Assembly (NCBI GenBank): GCA_019058315.1
Contig: JAHPZH010000005.1
Location: forward strand, 62,001-126,000
Reading direction: 5' to 3'
DNA: 64,000 nucleotides
Origin: Candidatus Helarchaeota archaeon
GTDB taxonomy: Archaea; Asgardarchaeota; Lokiarchaeia; Helarchaeales; RDOG01
Below, piece by piece: positions 52,317-61,691 of this stretch. The notes below the pieces were generated by a model that was not told the DNA's origin, made no database searches, and worked only from the letters and a program-made list of their open reading frames with translations. A program made the translations under genes and the position numbers. Within the stretch, counting starts at the first letter, position 1; each line of letters starts with the position of its first letter.

Positions 52317-53630
52317 TTATTGTTCTTCAAGTTTAGTGGTAATCAAACCAGATATAAACAATAAAACACCGAGTATAGGTCCTAAAAAGTAAAATGCGCC
52401 TTTAGCCCCTAAAGAGTAAGTAAATACTGCCATAAACATGTTTCCCGTTGCTCCTGATATACTAATAAATGTGGCATTGAATCCCATACAAGTTGCTTCT
52501 TGATCTTTTTTCACAATCCCCATTAATATACTAAAAGGTAAAATTAGAATTCCTGATAATCCCACAGCCAAAAACAAAAACCAAATAACACCTTGAATTT
52601 GGATAGAAATGATGGCAGAAGATGGTAATTCAATAACGAATTTAAAAAGACCAGGAAATTCTACAAAAATGATTGAACTTGGAGTTAGGGTAAAAATTAG
52701 TGTGAATGGAAAAACTGCGGCTAAGAAGAACAAACAAAAGAGAATACTTCTTTTTTTTCCCCAAACATCACCTTTTACGTTCCAAATATAAATAAATCCA
52801 CCTAAAATTAATAAGAGCAAAATTCCCATAAGTCCAAATTCTAATTCATTTTTTATTTCAAATACACTAACCGCAAATGCTGTTAGGGAAGATAACATAA
52901 TGAGAAAGCCGAAATTCCATACGAATTGGGCAATTTGAAAGAGTAAAAATTGTCTATCTTTTAAAATTTCGGTATAAGATCCTTTTTTGGGGTTCTCATT
53001 TACTTTTAGAAAAGGTCTTTCTGGTTCTTTAATTTTTAAAAAAGTTATAATAGAACTACAAAGGAGAATAAGTGAGAGTACTCCGCATACAAAAATATAT
53101 GAATCTATAATAACTAATAGAAATGCGGGTAGAATGATCATAATTCCTGTTCCTATACCACCGATTATATTCCAAAAACTTGACATCTCTATTCTTTGGT
53201 CTTCAGGGGTTATTTCCGGCATCAGAGCGACGTATGGGATGTTCATGCCATTAAATATAATGGAATAGACTATATAAATGGCAATTATATAAATAAAGAT
53301 TGCCCCAGGTTGTGTCTGGAGATCTTGACGAAAAAATGGAACAGAAATCAACCAAAATAGAAATGCCGAAATTGGTGAAAATATGATTATCCAAGGTCTC
53401 CTTCTCCCATATTTTGATTTAGTTTTATCTGATAAATGACCAAAGATAGGAGCAAAGATTATTCCGATTATACTCCCCATACTTAGTAAGAAATATCTAA
53501 AAAAATCTTGATTTAAAGTAAAATGCAATTCATCTTGAAGGAAGAAATATAAATAACTCGTGGGAAAACTTGTTATCAGGAAAATTCCTAAGTTCATAAT
53601 CGAATAATATATCATTTCTTTCGTTTCCAT
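52317..53630 (-). CDS. MFS carrier (GPH/sugar-symporter type)
   Basis: About 437 residues with twelve helices. The loop 2-3 motif is FGHLSDKTKSKYGRRRPWII, and a central loop separates the halves. The frame is open to a TTG-like start at 53687, but an ATG at 53630 has GGTG six bases before it and starts just before the first helix (METKEMIYYSIMNLG), so it is preferred. It is related to the two tandem paralogues on the plus strand next to it. Substrate unknown, probably sugar or glycoside. It is divergently oriented from those genes. Confidence 0.83.
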   Translation of the reverse strand: METKEMIYYSIMNLGIFLITSFPTSYLYFFLQDELHFTLNQDFFRYFLLSMGSIIGIIFAPIFGHLSDKTKSKYGRRRPWIIIFSPISAFLFWLISVPFFRQDLQTQPGAIFIYIIAIYIVYSIIFNGMNIPYVALMPEITPEDQRIEMSSFWNIIGGIGTGIMIILPAFLLVIIDSYIFVCGVLSLILLCSSIITFLKIKEPERPFLKVNENPKKGSYTEILKDRQFLLFQIAQFVWNFGFLIMLSSLTAFAVSVFEIKNELEFGLMGILLLLILGGFIYIWNVKGDVWGKKRSILFCLFFLAAVFPFTLIFTLTPSSIIFVEFPGLFKFVIELPSSAIISIQIQGVIWFLFLAVGLSGILILPFSILMGIVKKDQEATCMGFNATFISISGATGNMFMAVFTYSLGAKGAFYFLGPILGVLLFISGLITTKLEEQ

Positions 53631-53776
53631 TCTTGCACCACGAAAATTTATATTACTAAAGAATAGACTTTTTGACAATTTTTTCATTGTCTAATAAAAT
53701 TTGTTCTATTTAAACAATCAAAAAACCTTTAAGTTAGTTTAAAGAGAATAAATTAAAATTGAAATTGGTGAAGATT

Positions 53777-55087
53777 ATGGGATTAGATTATAAAAAAACA
53801 TTCTATATAGGACTTGGATTCTTCACAACAGGAATTACATGGAGTTTATTTAATGCATATGTTCCAATTTTTCTCTCATATTTTGGGATTCCCTTTACAC
53901 TGATTGGTTTTATTATGACACTTGATAATATTAGTGCAATAACCCTCCAACCAGTTATCGGGGCTCAAAGTGATAAAACTTGGTCAGATAGATTTGGAAG
54001 GAGGATACCTTATATTCTTATTGGTATACCATTAGCGGCTTTCTTTTTTACATTAATTCCAATATTTACGCCCTCAAATATAATCAGTTTCGAAAATTTG
54101 AGGAAAATATTCGGTTTTGGACCTGAAGATATTATTTTAGACAGAACTCTCATCGGTTTTGCATTTTTCACAACTTGGGTTATCTGTTTCAATATAGCAA
54201 TGTCATTATATCGAGCCCCTACAGTTGCTCTTATGCCAGACCTTGTTGAAAATGAATATAGAAGTCGAGCTAATGGAATTATTAATCTTATGGGCGGAAT
54301 CGGATCGGTATTTGCATTTGCTGTAGGTTCAATCCTCTATGATATGAATTGGATACTTCCATTTTTAGTTACATCTGGTTTGATGATTGTAGCTTTGATT
54401 ATTTTAGTCTTAAAAATAAAAGAACCGAAAGTTCCTATGGGTACTGTGAATGAAGAGGAAAAAGTTAATATTATAGAAGGTTTTAGGGAAGTCTTTAGTA
54501 GTCGAGATGATAAGAGTATTCTTTTTATATTATTAGCAATCTTTTTCTGGTTTTTCGGATATAATGCAGTTGAAACATGGTTCACGACTTATGGAAAACA
54601 AGTTTTAGACATCTCAGAATCCAGTGCGGCATTTTCATTGAATCTAATTGCCATACCATTTATATTAATGGCAATACCTGCTGGAATTGTGGCAGAACGA
54701 ATCTCAAGGAAGAAAACAATAATGATCGGTTTAGTGATGATTATTGCTTGTATAAGTCTGGTATCATTATTAAGCCTGATAATGAATCCTCAAAATATAT
54801 TATTAATAATTTTGATAAGTTTTCCTATAGTTGGGGTTGGTTGGTCACTTGTAAATATAAATTCTATTACTATGATCTGGGAAATTGGAAAAGGTGAGAA
54901 ACAGGGAGCTTATACTGGTATTTATTATTTCTTTAGTCAAGCAGCAGCAATATTAGGCCCTCCATCAATAGGACTATTTTTTGATATTTTTGGTACACCT
55001 CTGCCATTATTTCCACTTTCAACAATATTCTTTGTATTAGCGTTTATATCAATGATTTTTGTAAAGAGTGGAGAATATCAGAAATAA
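53777..55087 (+). CDS. MFS carrier, tandem paralogue A
   Basis: 436 residues, twelve helices, with GAQSDKTWSDRFGRRIPYILIG as loop 2-3 motif and RISRKKTIMIG as the loop 8-9 repeat. The TTG at 53759 would add six residues, but GGTGA lies 5 bp before the ATG at 53777 and the paralogue begins at the matching residue (MGLDYKK versus MEFSYKK). It is closest in pattern to plant-type sucrose/proton symporters and SLC45-like GPH proteins. Substrate not known. It is followed by its copy after 118 bp. Confidence 0.85.
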   Translation: MGLDYKKTFYIGLGFFTTGITWSLFNAYVPIFLSYFGIPFTLIGFIMTLDNISAITLQPVIGAQSDKTWSDRFGRRIPYILIGIPLAAFFFTLIPIFTPSNIISFENLRKIFGFGPEDIILDRTLIGFAFFTTWVICFNIAMSLYRAPTVALMPDLVENEYRSRANGIINLMGGIGSVFAFAVGSILYDMNWILPFLVTSGLMIVALIILVLKIKEPKVPMGTVNEEEKVNIIEGFREVFSSRDDKSILFILLAIFFWFFGYNAVETWFTTYGKQVLDISESSAAFSLNLIAIPFILMAIPAGIVAERISRKKTIMIGLVMIIACISLVSLLSLIMNPQNILLIILISFPIVGVGWSLVNINSITMIWEIGKGEKQGAYTGIYYFFSQAAAILGPPSIGLFFDIFGTPLPLFPLSTIFFVLAFISMIFVKSGEYQK

Positions 55088-55120
55088 TAATTTTTTTTTC
55101 TCTTTTTTATTTAAAACTTA
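55088..55120 (+). terminator. Oligo-T tract between tandem MFS genes
   Basis: TAATAATTTTTTTTTCTCTT with further T runs follows the stop codon directly and fits an archaeal intrinsic termination signal. Confidence 0.35.
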
Positions 55121-55205
55121 TTTATTAACTCTTTTTCATATGGAAAAAATTTTATAATCAATCATTTAATTAAGAATCTATAATTTACTAAAATGGAGTT
55201 ATCAA

Positions 55206-56534
55206 TTGGAATTTAGTTATAAAAAAGCCATAATATTAGGATTAGGGCTTTTTACTACCGGAATAACTTGGAATTTATTTGTTTCATACGTACCTATTTT
55301 CCTAAGTTATTATGGTATTGCTTTTTCAATTATAGGTTTGATAATGACATTTGATAATTTCACCGCAATATCAATCCAACCGTATATTGGCACAAGATCT
55401 GATAAAACTTGGTCTCATAGATTTGGAAGAAGAATGCCTTATATTCTTATAGGAATTCCGATTGCTGCATTTTTCTTTGCTTTAATCCCCCTATTCATAC
55501 CTAAAGATTTGATTAATTTTGGAAATTATTCTATTTCACTTAATCCAGATATAGTTAGCTTTGGATTTTTAATTACTTGGATAATTTGTTTTGATATCGC
55601 TATGGCAATTTATCGCTCACCTGTGACAGCTCTAATACCAGATCTAATTGATAACGAACATCGAAGTAAAGCAAATGGAGTTGTGCAGCTGATGGGAGGG
55701 ATCGGGGCTATCTTTGCCTATACAATTGGGGCAATATTATATAGTATTCACTCTGAAATTCCCTTTTTAGTGACCTCTATCGTAATGATTATAGCATTAT
55801 GTGTTTTGGTAATAAAAATTAAAGAACCTGAAGTTTCAATAGTTAAAAGTGACAACAAGTCTGAAATTAACTTAATTAATGGATTTAAAGAAGTATTTAG
55901 TAAAGAAAATCGGAGTTTATTATATATTCTCTTAGCAACTTTTTGTTGGTATTTTGGTTATCAGGCTATAGCAACTTGGTTCACGACTTATGGAGTAAGA
56001 GTCCTCTTAATTGGTGAAGCAGTGGCTTCTAGTTATTTAACTTTAATAGTCTTTCCATTTATACTCTCCACACTACCAAGTGGAATTCTAGGTGAGAAAA
56101 TTTCCAGAAGGAAAACGATATTTATTGGATTATTATTGATAATATCTTGTTTTTTGATTATTTCCATTTATAGTATAATCTTTATTATTCCTATTGACCC
56201 AATTTTGATACCTTTATTTAGATTTAACCCACCAAATACTCTAATTTTACTGATTCTTATTTCTTTTCCCATTATAGGAGTTGGATGGGGTTTTATAGAA
56301 ATAAATGCTATTACTATTGTTTGGAACATGGCAGGAAAGGAAAAACAAGGTACATATACCGGAATATATTATTTTTTTAGTCAGGCCGCAGCAATAGTAG
56401 GACCCCCACTTATTGGATTAACATTCGATTTAACGAAAACTCAACTTCCTTTATTTCCAATTTCCTTGATATTTTTTATATTAGCCTTGATGTCAATGTT
56501 TTTCGTAAAAAATGACGAATACACACAAAAATAG
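55206..56534 (+). CDS. MFS carrier, tandem paralogue B
   Basis: 442 residues, aligned over its length with the preceding gene: GTRSDKTWSHRFGRRMPYILIG, FTTYGVRVLLIG, KISRRKTIFIGLL, GKEKQGTYTGIYYFFSQAAAI. A TTG start with GGAG 8 bp upstream is used. The pair is a local tandem duplication, and the conserved FFSQAAAI(L/V)GPP segment in the last helices is shared. The extra segment around residues 310-330 is an insertion relative to copy A. Probably a sugar or glycoside carrier. Confidence 0.85.
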   Translation: MEFSYKKAIILGLGLFTTGITWNLFVSYVPIFLSYYGIAFSIIGLIMTFDNFTAISIQPYIGTRSDKTWSHRFGRRMPYILIGIPIAAFFFALIPLFIPKDLINFGNYSISLNPDIVSFGFLITWIICFDIAMAIYRSPVTALIPDLIDNEHRSKANGVVQLMGGIGAIFAYTIGAILYSIHSEIPFLVTSIVMIIALCVLVIKIKEPEVSIVKSDNKSEINLINGFKEVFSKENRSLLYILLATFCWYFGYQAIATWFTTYGVRVLLIGEAVASSYLTLIVFPFILSTLPSGILGEKISRRKTIFIGLLLIISCFLIISIYSIIFIIPIDPILIPLFRFNPPNTLILLILISFPIIGVGWGFIEINAITIVWNMAGKEKQGTYTGIYYFFSQAAAIVGPPLIGLTFDLTKTQLPLFPISLIFFILALMSMFFVKNDEYTQK

Positions 56535-56840
56535 ACTTTTAATCTGACTTATTATCCATTTCTTTTTTTAAAAAATACAAAATAAAAAATTTAAAGCATA
56601 ATATTTACTTTTTATACAATTGTAATAAAATGGACATAATTATACAAAAAGGTACTAAATATACCAATAATACATAAATTTGTAACAAGATATACTAACT
56701 ACAACTAAATAGTAATATGTTTGATTAATTAGATTTAAAAATTATCCCTCTTTTTTTTATGTAGAGATTGATTATTGCTTAAAAAATTTACCAAATCATA
56801 TTTGGAAAATAAAAAAATAATTAATTAAAGGTGTGAAGTT
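56535..56840. other. 306 bp without a recognised gene
   Basis: Very AT-rich, with short homopolymer runs and several TATA-like strings but no frame longer than about 20 codons with a ribosome site. It lies between the second MFS copy and a 38-codon frame. Nothing else could be supported. Confidence 0.5.
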
Positions 56841-56957
56841 ATGATTTCAATCGAAAATCTATCATATTCAATTAGTTTAGTCCCATCAGAAGATAAAGCA
56901 GAAAGTATCATTTTAGCATTTATTCAATTAGTTTTTAGGCAAAATTTAAAACGCTAA
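56841..56957 (+). CDS. 38-residue small protein
   Basis: ATG frame of 38 codons with AAAGGTG 7 bp upstream: MISIENLSYSISLVPSEDKA continues with a hydrophobic helix ESIILAFIQLVFRQ and a basic end. The stop codon is directly at the start of an 11-bp perfect hairpin. A real microprotein is possible, but a leader peptide or random frame cannot be excluded. Confidence 0.3.
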   Translation: MISIENLSYSISLVPSEDKAESIILAFIQLVFRQNLKR

Positions 56958-56986
56958 AGAACTATTTCAGCAAATAAATAGTTCTT
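56957..56986 (+). terminator. Perfect 11-bp hairpin after the small frame
   Basis: AAGAACTATTT (56957-56967), an 8-base loop CAGCAAAT and AAATAGTTCTT (56976-56986) are a perfect inverted repeat. It is followed by CTTATGAG and no T tract, so a hairpin-and-T terminator is not complete. An RNA-level or protein-binding role is also possible. Confidence 0.5.
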
Positions 56987-57036
56987 CTTATGAGAGAGAG
57001 GATCATAAATAAAAGATTTTATAAAAAATATTATAA

Positions 57037-58419
57037 TTATGGTTCCATTTTGTACCATTCTTCTATTTTTTTCATTAGGGAGGTAGAATGATCGATTAAT
57101 TCCCCATCGGCATCCTTAAGTATCATATTAAACATTTTTTGATTTAATTCAGAATTTTCTTTGGCAATATTCGTGTTTTGTTCTGGATCCTTTTTTAAAT
57201 CGAATAAATATTCATTCTTTCGTTTATAATCTGTAATATATGCATAATTCTCATCACGAACCCAAACATAGCTATTAAAACCACATGTTACAAATTTTCG
57301 ATCTTCAATATAGTCATTGTCAAGTAATTTCCAGAGATTTATTCCATCAATAGGATTTGGAGGAGTGGCATCTAACACATCTAATATTGTTGGAAAAACA
57401 TCAAAATTGTAAACAAAGCTTTTAATATGCTTTCCCTTTCCTAATCCTTTCGGATGTCGTATAAAGAAGGGTATGTCAATTAATTCTGGATATAGACCCC
57501 ATGGAATTTTTCCTGTCATATTATGTTCACCAAGTTGATGACCATGATCGGATATACAAAAGATAAATGTATCATCTAATAGTCCTAAATCAATAACTTT
57601 ATCCATTAATTTTCCTATCCAAGTATCCACCATTGTAACTTCACCAGCATAACACGCTCTCATATATTTAAGTTCGTCGGGAGTAAGATAATCTATATTA
57701 GTGAGATAGTTTGGAGTAATAATTTCTTGACCATCATAATTGGGAAAATACATGTCTCGATAGTGCTGAGGTGGATCCCAAGGTTCATGTGGATCAAAAG
57801 AGTCAATACATAGGAAAAATTTCTTTGATCCCTTAGTTTCTTCTAACCAATTTATTGCTTTAGAAAATACTTGAGGAGCAAAATAATCCTCTTCTTTATT
57901 ACGATTTGCAACGTTTTTTAAATATTGATCTAGAACTAAAGCCATATGGGCGGAAATACCACTTTTAGGAAAATATTTTTTCATATCTTTCCCACGAATT
58001 TTTGGAGTAGATTTATACAGGTCTCCTTCTTGTCCTCTAATCCAATAAAATTTAAATCCGCGATGAAAATTCATTGATGGTTTGAACTGATGATAAGTAT
58101 CTGTAATGAAGACATTCCTATATCTACGTTTGAGAAGTATTTCAGCAAGAGTAACTTGCTTTTCAGGGATAGGTTCCCAACCCATTGCGCGTACCATATC
58201 GCCTTTGCGAGGATTATATGTTTTAAAAGGAAAACAGCGAATTCCTGTATGTATAGCTCGTCTAACCGGAATAGTAGGCAAGGATTCTGGGTACGCATTA
58301 TCGAAAATTATACTATCCTTTGCGAGACGATCCATATTTGGAGTTTTAATCCATTTATTGCCATAAATCCCGACATGATCTTTTCGCAAAGTATCTAAAA
58401 TAATAAGAATTACATTCAA
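57037..58419 (-). CDS. Sulfatase-superfamily hydrolase with Thr at the nucleophile position
   Basis: 460 residues, alkaline phosphatase/sulfatase fold. The N-terminus MNVILIILDTLRKDHVG holds two metal ligands, and FCISDHGHQLGEHNMTGK holds the Asp-His pair. In classical sulfatases the nucleophile is Cys or Ser in C/S-x-P-x-R..TG. Here the aligned stretch is SLPTIPVRRAIHTG, so Thr49 stands where formylglycine would arise, and the P and R are kept. Thr nucleophiles are used by phosphodiesterase/phosphotransferase members of the superfamily. A phosphoester or phosphonate substrate is therefore as likely as a sulfate ester. No signal peptide. The gene stands alone, with 117 bp to the upstream divergent gene. 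Confidence 0.82.
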   Translation of the reverse strand: MNVILIILDTLRKDHVGIYGNKWIKTPNMDRLAKDSIIFDNAYPESLPTIPVRRAIHTGIRCFPFKTYNPRKGDMVRAMGWEPIPEKQVTLAEILLKRRYRNVFITDTYHQFKPSMNFHRGFKFYWIRGQEGDLYKSTPKIRGKDMKKYFPKSGISAHMALVLDQYLKNVANRNKEEDYFAPQVFSKAINWLEETKGSKKFFLCIDSFDPHEPWDPPQHYRDMYFPNYDGQEIITPNYLTNIDYLTPDELKYMRACYAGEVTMVDTWIGKLMDKVIDLGLLDDTFIFCISDHGHQLGEHNMTGKIPWGLYPELIDIPFFIRHPKGLGKGKHIKSFVYNFDVFPTILDVLDATPPNPIDGINLWKLLDNDYIEDRKFVTCGFNSYVWVRDENYAYITDYKRKNEYLFDLKKDPEQNTNIAKENSELNQKMFNMILKDADGELIDHSTSLMKKIEEWYKMEP

Positions 58420-58539
58420 TTGATAACTTCCGTATAAATTTTTTCAATACTAAATCATTTTATATGATGAATAAATAAATTATTTATTGGAATTATATAA
58501 TTTAAAGCTCTAATTCAAAAATGTAAGGAAAAAATTGGG

Positions 58540-58923
58540 ATGAATCTAAAAGAATCGTCATTTCTTATTTATGGCATAATATTATGTGTATTTGGAATAT
58601 CACTCTTAATATACGGATATGGAATTTACAAAAAAGAAGCATTAAGATTTAATATTTTAACTTTTTTAATATTTATGGAAATCGCTCCCGAATTTAAATT
58701 AGACTTTTCTTTACTTCCATATTATTTCGCATTTTCTTATTATCCCATAGAAATATTTTTTAATATTTACATATTATTACTGGAGTTTATTCAAAATACT
58801 TTACAGCCTTACATAATATCTGTATTTTATCCAATTGTAGGTGTAGTTTTCATAACTATTGGATCGATATTCATAACTCTAGGAATTATATATTTTCGAC
58901 AACAATATTCCAATATTCAATAG
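58540..58923 (+). CDS. Small membrane protein, three helices
   Basis: 127 residues with three hydrophobic helices: one at about 8-28, one at about 65-90 (IEIFFNIYILLLEFIQ), and one at about 95-118. A polar loop with EIAPEFKLDFSLLPYYF lies between the first two. GGGATG at the start is weak as a ribosome site. Family not recognised. The gene is oriented towards the marker protein genes, with 31 bp between the stop codons. Confidence 0.5.
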   Translation: MNLKESSFLIYGIILCVFGISLLIYGYGIYKKEALRFNILTFLIFMEIAPEFKLDFSLLPYYFAFSYYPIEIFFNIYILLLEFIQNTLQPYIISVFYPIVGVVFITIGSIFITLGIIYFRQQYSNIQ

Positions 58924-58954
58924 CTTGGGAAGAAGAATTAGAATTTAGATTTAA

Positions 58955-59398
58955 TTAATTGAGATTTTCTAAAAAATCTTTAATTTTTTTTACCATAACT
59001 TTGGCATCATCTTCATTTTTCGGATACTTTATCCTAATTATTGGGATATCTTTTATAGAAACTAAATATTTTATTAAATTAGCGGCACGTGTACAGCCTA
59101 AACAACCAATACTCCAGTCATCGTCGGTTTCCTCAATAATAATCGCAGCTTCAGCTTCTTTAACTAGAGGACCGATAAGCCCCATTCTTCCCCTTATACC
59201 GCTGGGCGCTTCTACTGGGACGAAGTCAAGTCCTTTTTTTAAATCATCTTCTGTTATATTAAAAGGAGGACTATCTATATCAGGACTTAATATTCGTTGA
59301 CGAATTTGTGTTTGAAGCATTAATGGTTGATGCCCAAAACGTTCAACTAGGTCACCTAGAATAAGACTATTTGGGGGATAAATGAATATTTTTTTCAA
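58955..59398 (-). CDS. Methanogenesis marker protein 5
   Basis: 147 residues that match marker protein 5: IYPPNSLILGDLVERFGHQP at the N-terminus, then SPDIDSPPFNITEDDLKKG, APSGIRGRMGLIGPLVKEAEA, and the end with DDWSIGCLGCTRAANLIK, whose Cys pair is a probable metal or cluster site. In methanogens this gene lies near other marker genes and mcr. Its role in the biogenesis or activation of methyl-coenzyme M reductase is not fully defined. It follows marker 6 after 15 bp, and the three marker genes form one transcript with marker 3 further upstream (98 bp). Confidence 0.88.
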   Translation of the reverse strand: MKKIFIYPPNSLILGDLVERFGHQPLMLQTQIRQRILSPDIDSPPFNITEDDLKKGLDFVPVEAPSGIRGRMGLIGPLVKEAEAAIIIEETDDDWSIGCLGCTRAANLIKYLVSIKDIPIIRIKYPKNEDDAKVMVKKIKDFLENLN

Positions 59399-59413
59399 TT
59401 TTTATTCTCTTAT

Positions 59414-59884
59414 CTATTTTTTTGGGATAATTTCCTCAATTATGTTCTTAATTTTTTCTGAATTAAGAGGAATTTCTTTTTTAGGCTCTTCAATTTCAAT
59501 TTTTTCCTTATTATCGATCGAATTTAGAGCTTCGCTTATATATGGAAGAAGTGAATGCTCAAATTCTAAAAAATGAAATCCGTATCTTGGTCCTCCACCC
59601 GATGTAGCTCTACAAATTCGGGGATCACCTGGTGGAAAGCCTCTCATTCTGGTAAATATATTATTTTTATCTAAAGAGCGAATTTGATTTGTGATTTTTG
59701 AAATAATAGTTTTTTTTCCTTCAACTATAATACCAAAGCAGGTTTCTTTGATTTTTATTGGTAATCTTAAGTTTATAACGAAGCTTAACAGTTCAGCAGG
59801 AGTTAAGCGGGAATAAGGACTTAATATATAGATCCTAGCTTCGAAATCTTCGTTATCTTGACCCATTTTCAAATTATCCTTCAT
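59414..59884 (-). CDS. Methanogenesis marker protein 6
   Basis: 156 residues. The signature is YSRLTPAELLSFVINLRLPIKI, ETCFGIIVEG, then RSLDKNNIFTRMRGFPPGDPR followed by ICRATSGGGPRYGFHFLEFE. This order matches marker protein 6 in methanogens and anaerobic methane or alkane oxidisers. The Asp/Glu-rich C-terminus has KIEIEEPKKEIPL. It sits in the middle of the marker cluster. Confidence 0.88.
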   Translation of the reverse strand: MKDNLKMGQDNEDFEARIYILSPYSRLTPAELLSFVINLRLPIKIKETCFGIIVEGKKTIISKITNQIRSLDKNNIFTRMRGFPPGDPRICRATSGGGPRYGFHFLEFEHSLLPYISEALNSIDNKEKIEIEEPKKEIPLNSEKIKNIIEEIIPKK

Positions 59885-59982
59885 TTTTCTATATCATTTC
59901 AAACAAAATTTGTATATTTCAAAATTTTTTCTAATAAACAAATATTAAATTTCATTATAAATTTCATCAATATTCGAATTAT

Positions 59983-61539
59983 TTACTTAAGTTCCATAAT
60001 CCAGATAATATCTCCAATATCAAGTTTTTTCAAAAAATCTAATCCTTCTTCAACATTTCCAATATAATTTGTTGCCTCTAAAACTTCTCCAGTAGCACCA
60101 TACTGAGTGCTTTCATCTAATCGAATACCTATTAACCCAGTTAATCGCCTCATTGCGTTAGTTAAACCTATATCACCCGGTCTATAAATTTCTGGTGAAT
60201 ATTCTCGTGGAACAGTTCGAATAGTTCTCTTTCGACTAAGTGGTGCTAATAAAACCATATTTTCGGTTACTTCCATTATTTGGAGTCGTCCAATTGGTGT
60301 GTGAATCATGTCTGCCGCTGTTCGAAAGTGCATGGTGCTTCTAGGAGAACTTTCATCATCAAGTTTAACTTTGATTAGTAAATCAGGATCGAGTCCTAAT
60401 GATTCTACGGATTTTTTTGTCCAGACGTCCATGGTATATTGAGGATTTTGTTCAATTATTATTGCATCATCCCCTTTGTATCCATTTCTTATTAATATAA
60501 TATTTCTTCGAGCAAGGTATTCTTCTGCTTCTCTATTTGTCATTTGAATAATCCGTAAATTATCCGGAATCGTTTTAATCAAAATTTTATCCTCTAATCC
60601 TGCATGTGTAATAATATCGATGCCCTTAGTGACCCTACCTATAACATTATGAGACGCTGTAAAGGATGTATCTTGTTTATAAAAGTATAATGCACCGACT
60701 TCATGACCGGAATTTCTAACCGTTATTGCTCCTTTCACTCTAAAAACAGTATGTTCTTTCTCAACTTTTATTCCAACAAGATCATTATTTTGCAAATACA
60801 TTGAGGTTGAGAAATCTACAGATAAAATATTGTTGCTATTTTTAATTATACTTAAAAAATGATCTGCGGATTGAGGTGCATTCTCAGATAGTACTACTTC
60901 AATATAAGAATTAATTTTCATATTCTTAGTTACTTTTTTTTCTATAATGTCTTCATAATATAAAATTGCAGAAAATTCTCTGCTTAATTTAGTTGGTCGA
61001 ATATCAATTATAGAATCTGTTCTTCCAAAGCTCGGAAGTAAGTATTCTCCTCGAATTACTGTTCCAAATATACCATTGCTTTTTGTCTCTGGAGCTCCAT
61101 ATGTTCCTTCATGGTTTAATTTACAAAAACATAAATGGGCATTTTCAGAATCAAAACCGCCAAAACTAAAAAATATGTCTCTTTTTTTATATTTAACTGG
61201 TGTTTTTAAAGCATTTAAATTGAATTCTCTTAAATCTATAGGTCCGAAGGTTAGAATTGGTCGGGCTAACCAGCCAACGCTTTGGTTTTTCAAATTTTTA
61301 TAAATTTTCATCCAAATTTGTTGAAATTCAATATCTGTTAAACGAATTTCTATTAGACCTTTGGTAGTTTCGATCTCGAATTCTTGAATTTCCTCCCTTT
61401 CTTCAATTTGTTCTTCTTCCCATGTAATCACAATAACACAACGTTTATCAAAGGGCATATTTGCTTCTTTTAATGCCTCAAATACCGTACTTCCCTCTTT
61501 TACTTGGAATTCAACTCCATTAATTTCTATAGGAATCAT
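59983..61539 (-). CDS. Methanogenesis marker protein 3
   Basis: About 518 residues. An N-terminal beta-grasp, ubiquitin-like segment (IPIEINGVEFQVKEGSTVFEAL) is followed by a cyclophilin-like beta barrel (IEVVLSENAPQSADHFLSII, FYKQDTSFTASHNVIGRVTKGIDI). The C-terminal domain has RPGDIGLTNAMRRLTGLIGIRL, and the end reads DIGDIIWIM. The order matches the UPF0288/marker 3 family, a component of the methyl-coenzyme M reductase activation machinery in methanogens. The open frame begins at 61587, but the added 16 residues are hydrophobic and unusual, so I start at the ATG at 61539 (MIPIEING). It is the first gene of the cluster 3-6-5. Confidence 0.88.
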   Translation of the reverse strand: MIPIEINGVEFQVKEGSTVFEALKEANMPFDKRCVIVITWEEEQIEEREEIQEFEIETTKGLIEIRLTDIEFQQIWMKIYKNLKNQSVGWLARPILTFGPIDLREFNLNALKTPVKYKKRDIFFSFGGFDSENAHLCFCKLNHEGTYGAPETKSNGIFGTVIRGEYLLPSFGRTDSIIDIRPTKLSREFSAILYYEDIIEKKVTKNMKINSYIEVVLSENAPQSADHFLSIIKNSNNILSVDFSTSMYLQNNDLVGIKVEKEHTVFRVKGAITVRNSGHEVGALYFYKQDTSFTASHNVIGRVTKGIDIITHAGLEDKILIKTIPDNLRIIQMTNREAEEYLARRNIILIRNGYKGDDAIIIEQNPQYTMDVWTKKSVESLGLDPDLLIKVKLDDESSPRSTMHFRTAADMIHTPIGRLQIMEVTENMVLLAPLSRKRTIRTVPREYSPEIYRPGDIGLTNAMRRLTGLIGIRLDESTQYGATGEVLEATNYIGNVEEGLDFLKKLDIGDIIWIMELK

Positions 61540-61691
61540 AAAACATTGCCAAAAAAAATTATATGGAATATATAAAAGCAAACACAAAACAATTTTTATA
61601 TTCTTCCAGCAATCGATGAAAAGTTAATATATAATTAATATTAAATTTATCTCAATATGTTTTATATAATATAATTCCAAAGGTTTTTATC

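Noticed and set aside
58071..58398. Several overlapping frames opposite and within the sulfatase N-terminus
   Set aside because: The sulfatase frame carries the family motifs. The others have no motif and are mutually exclusive.
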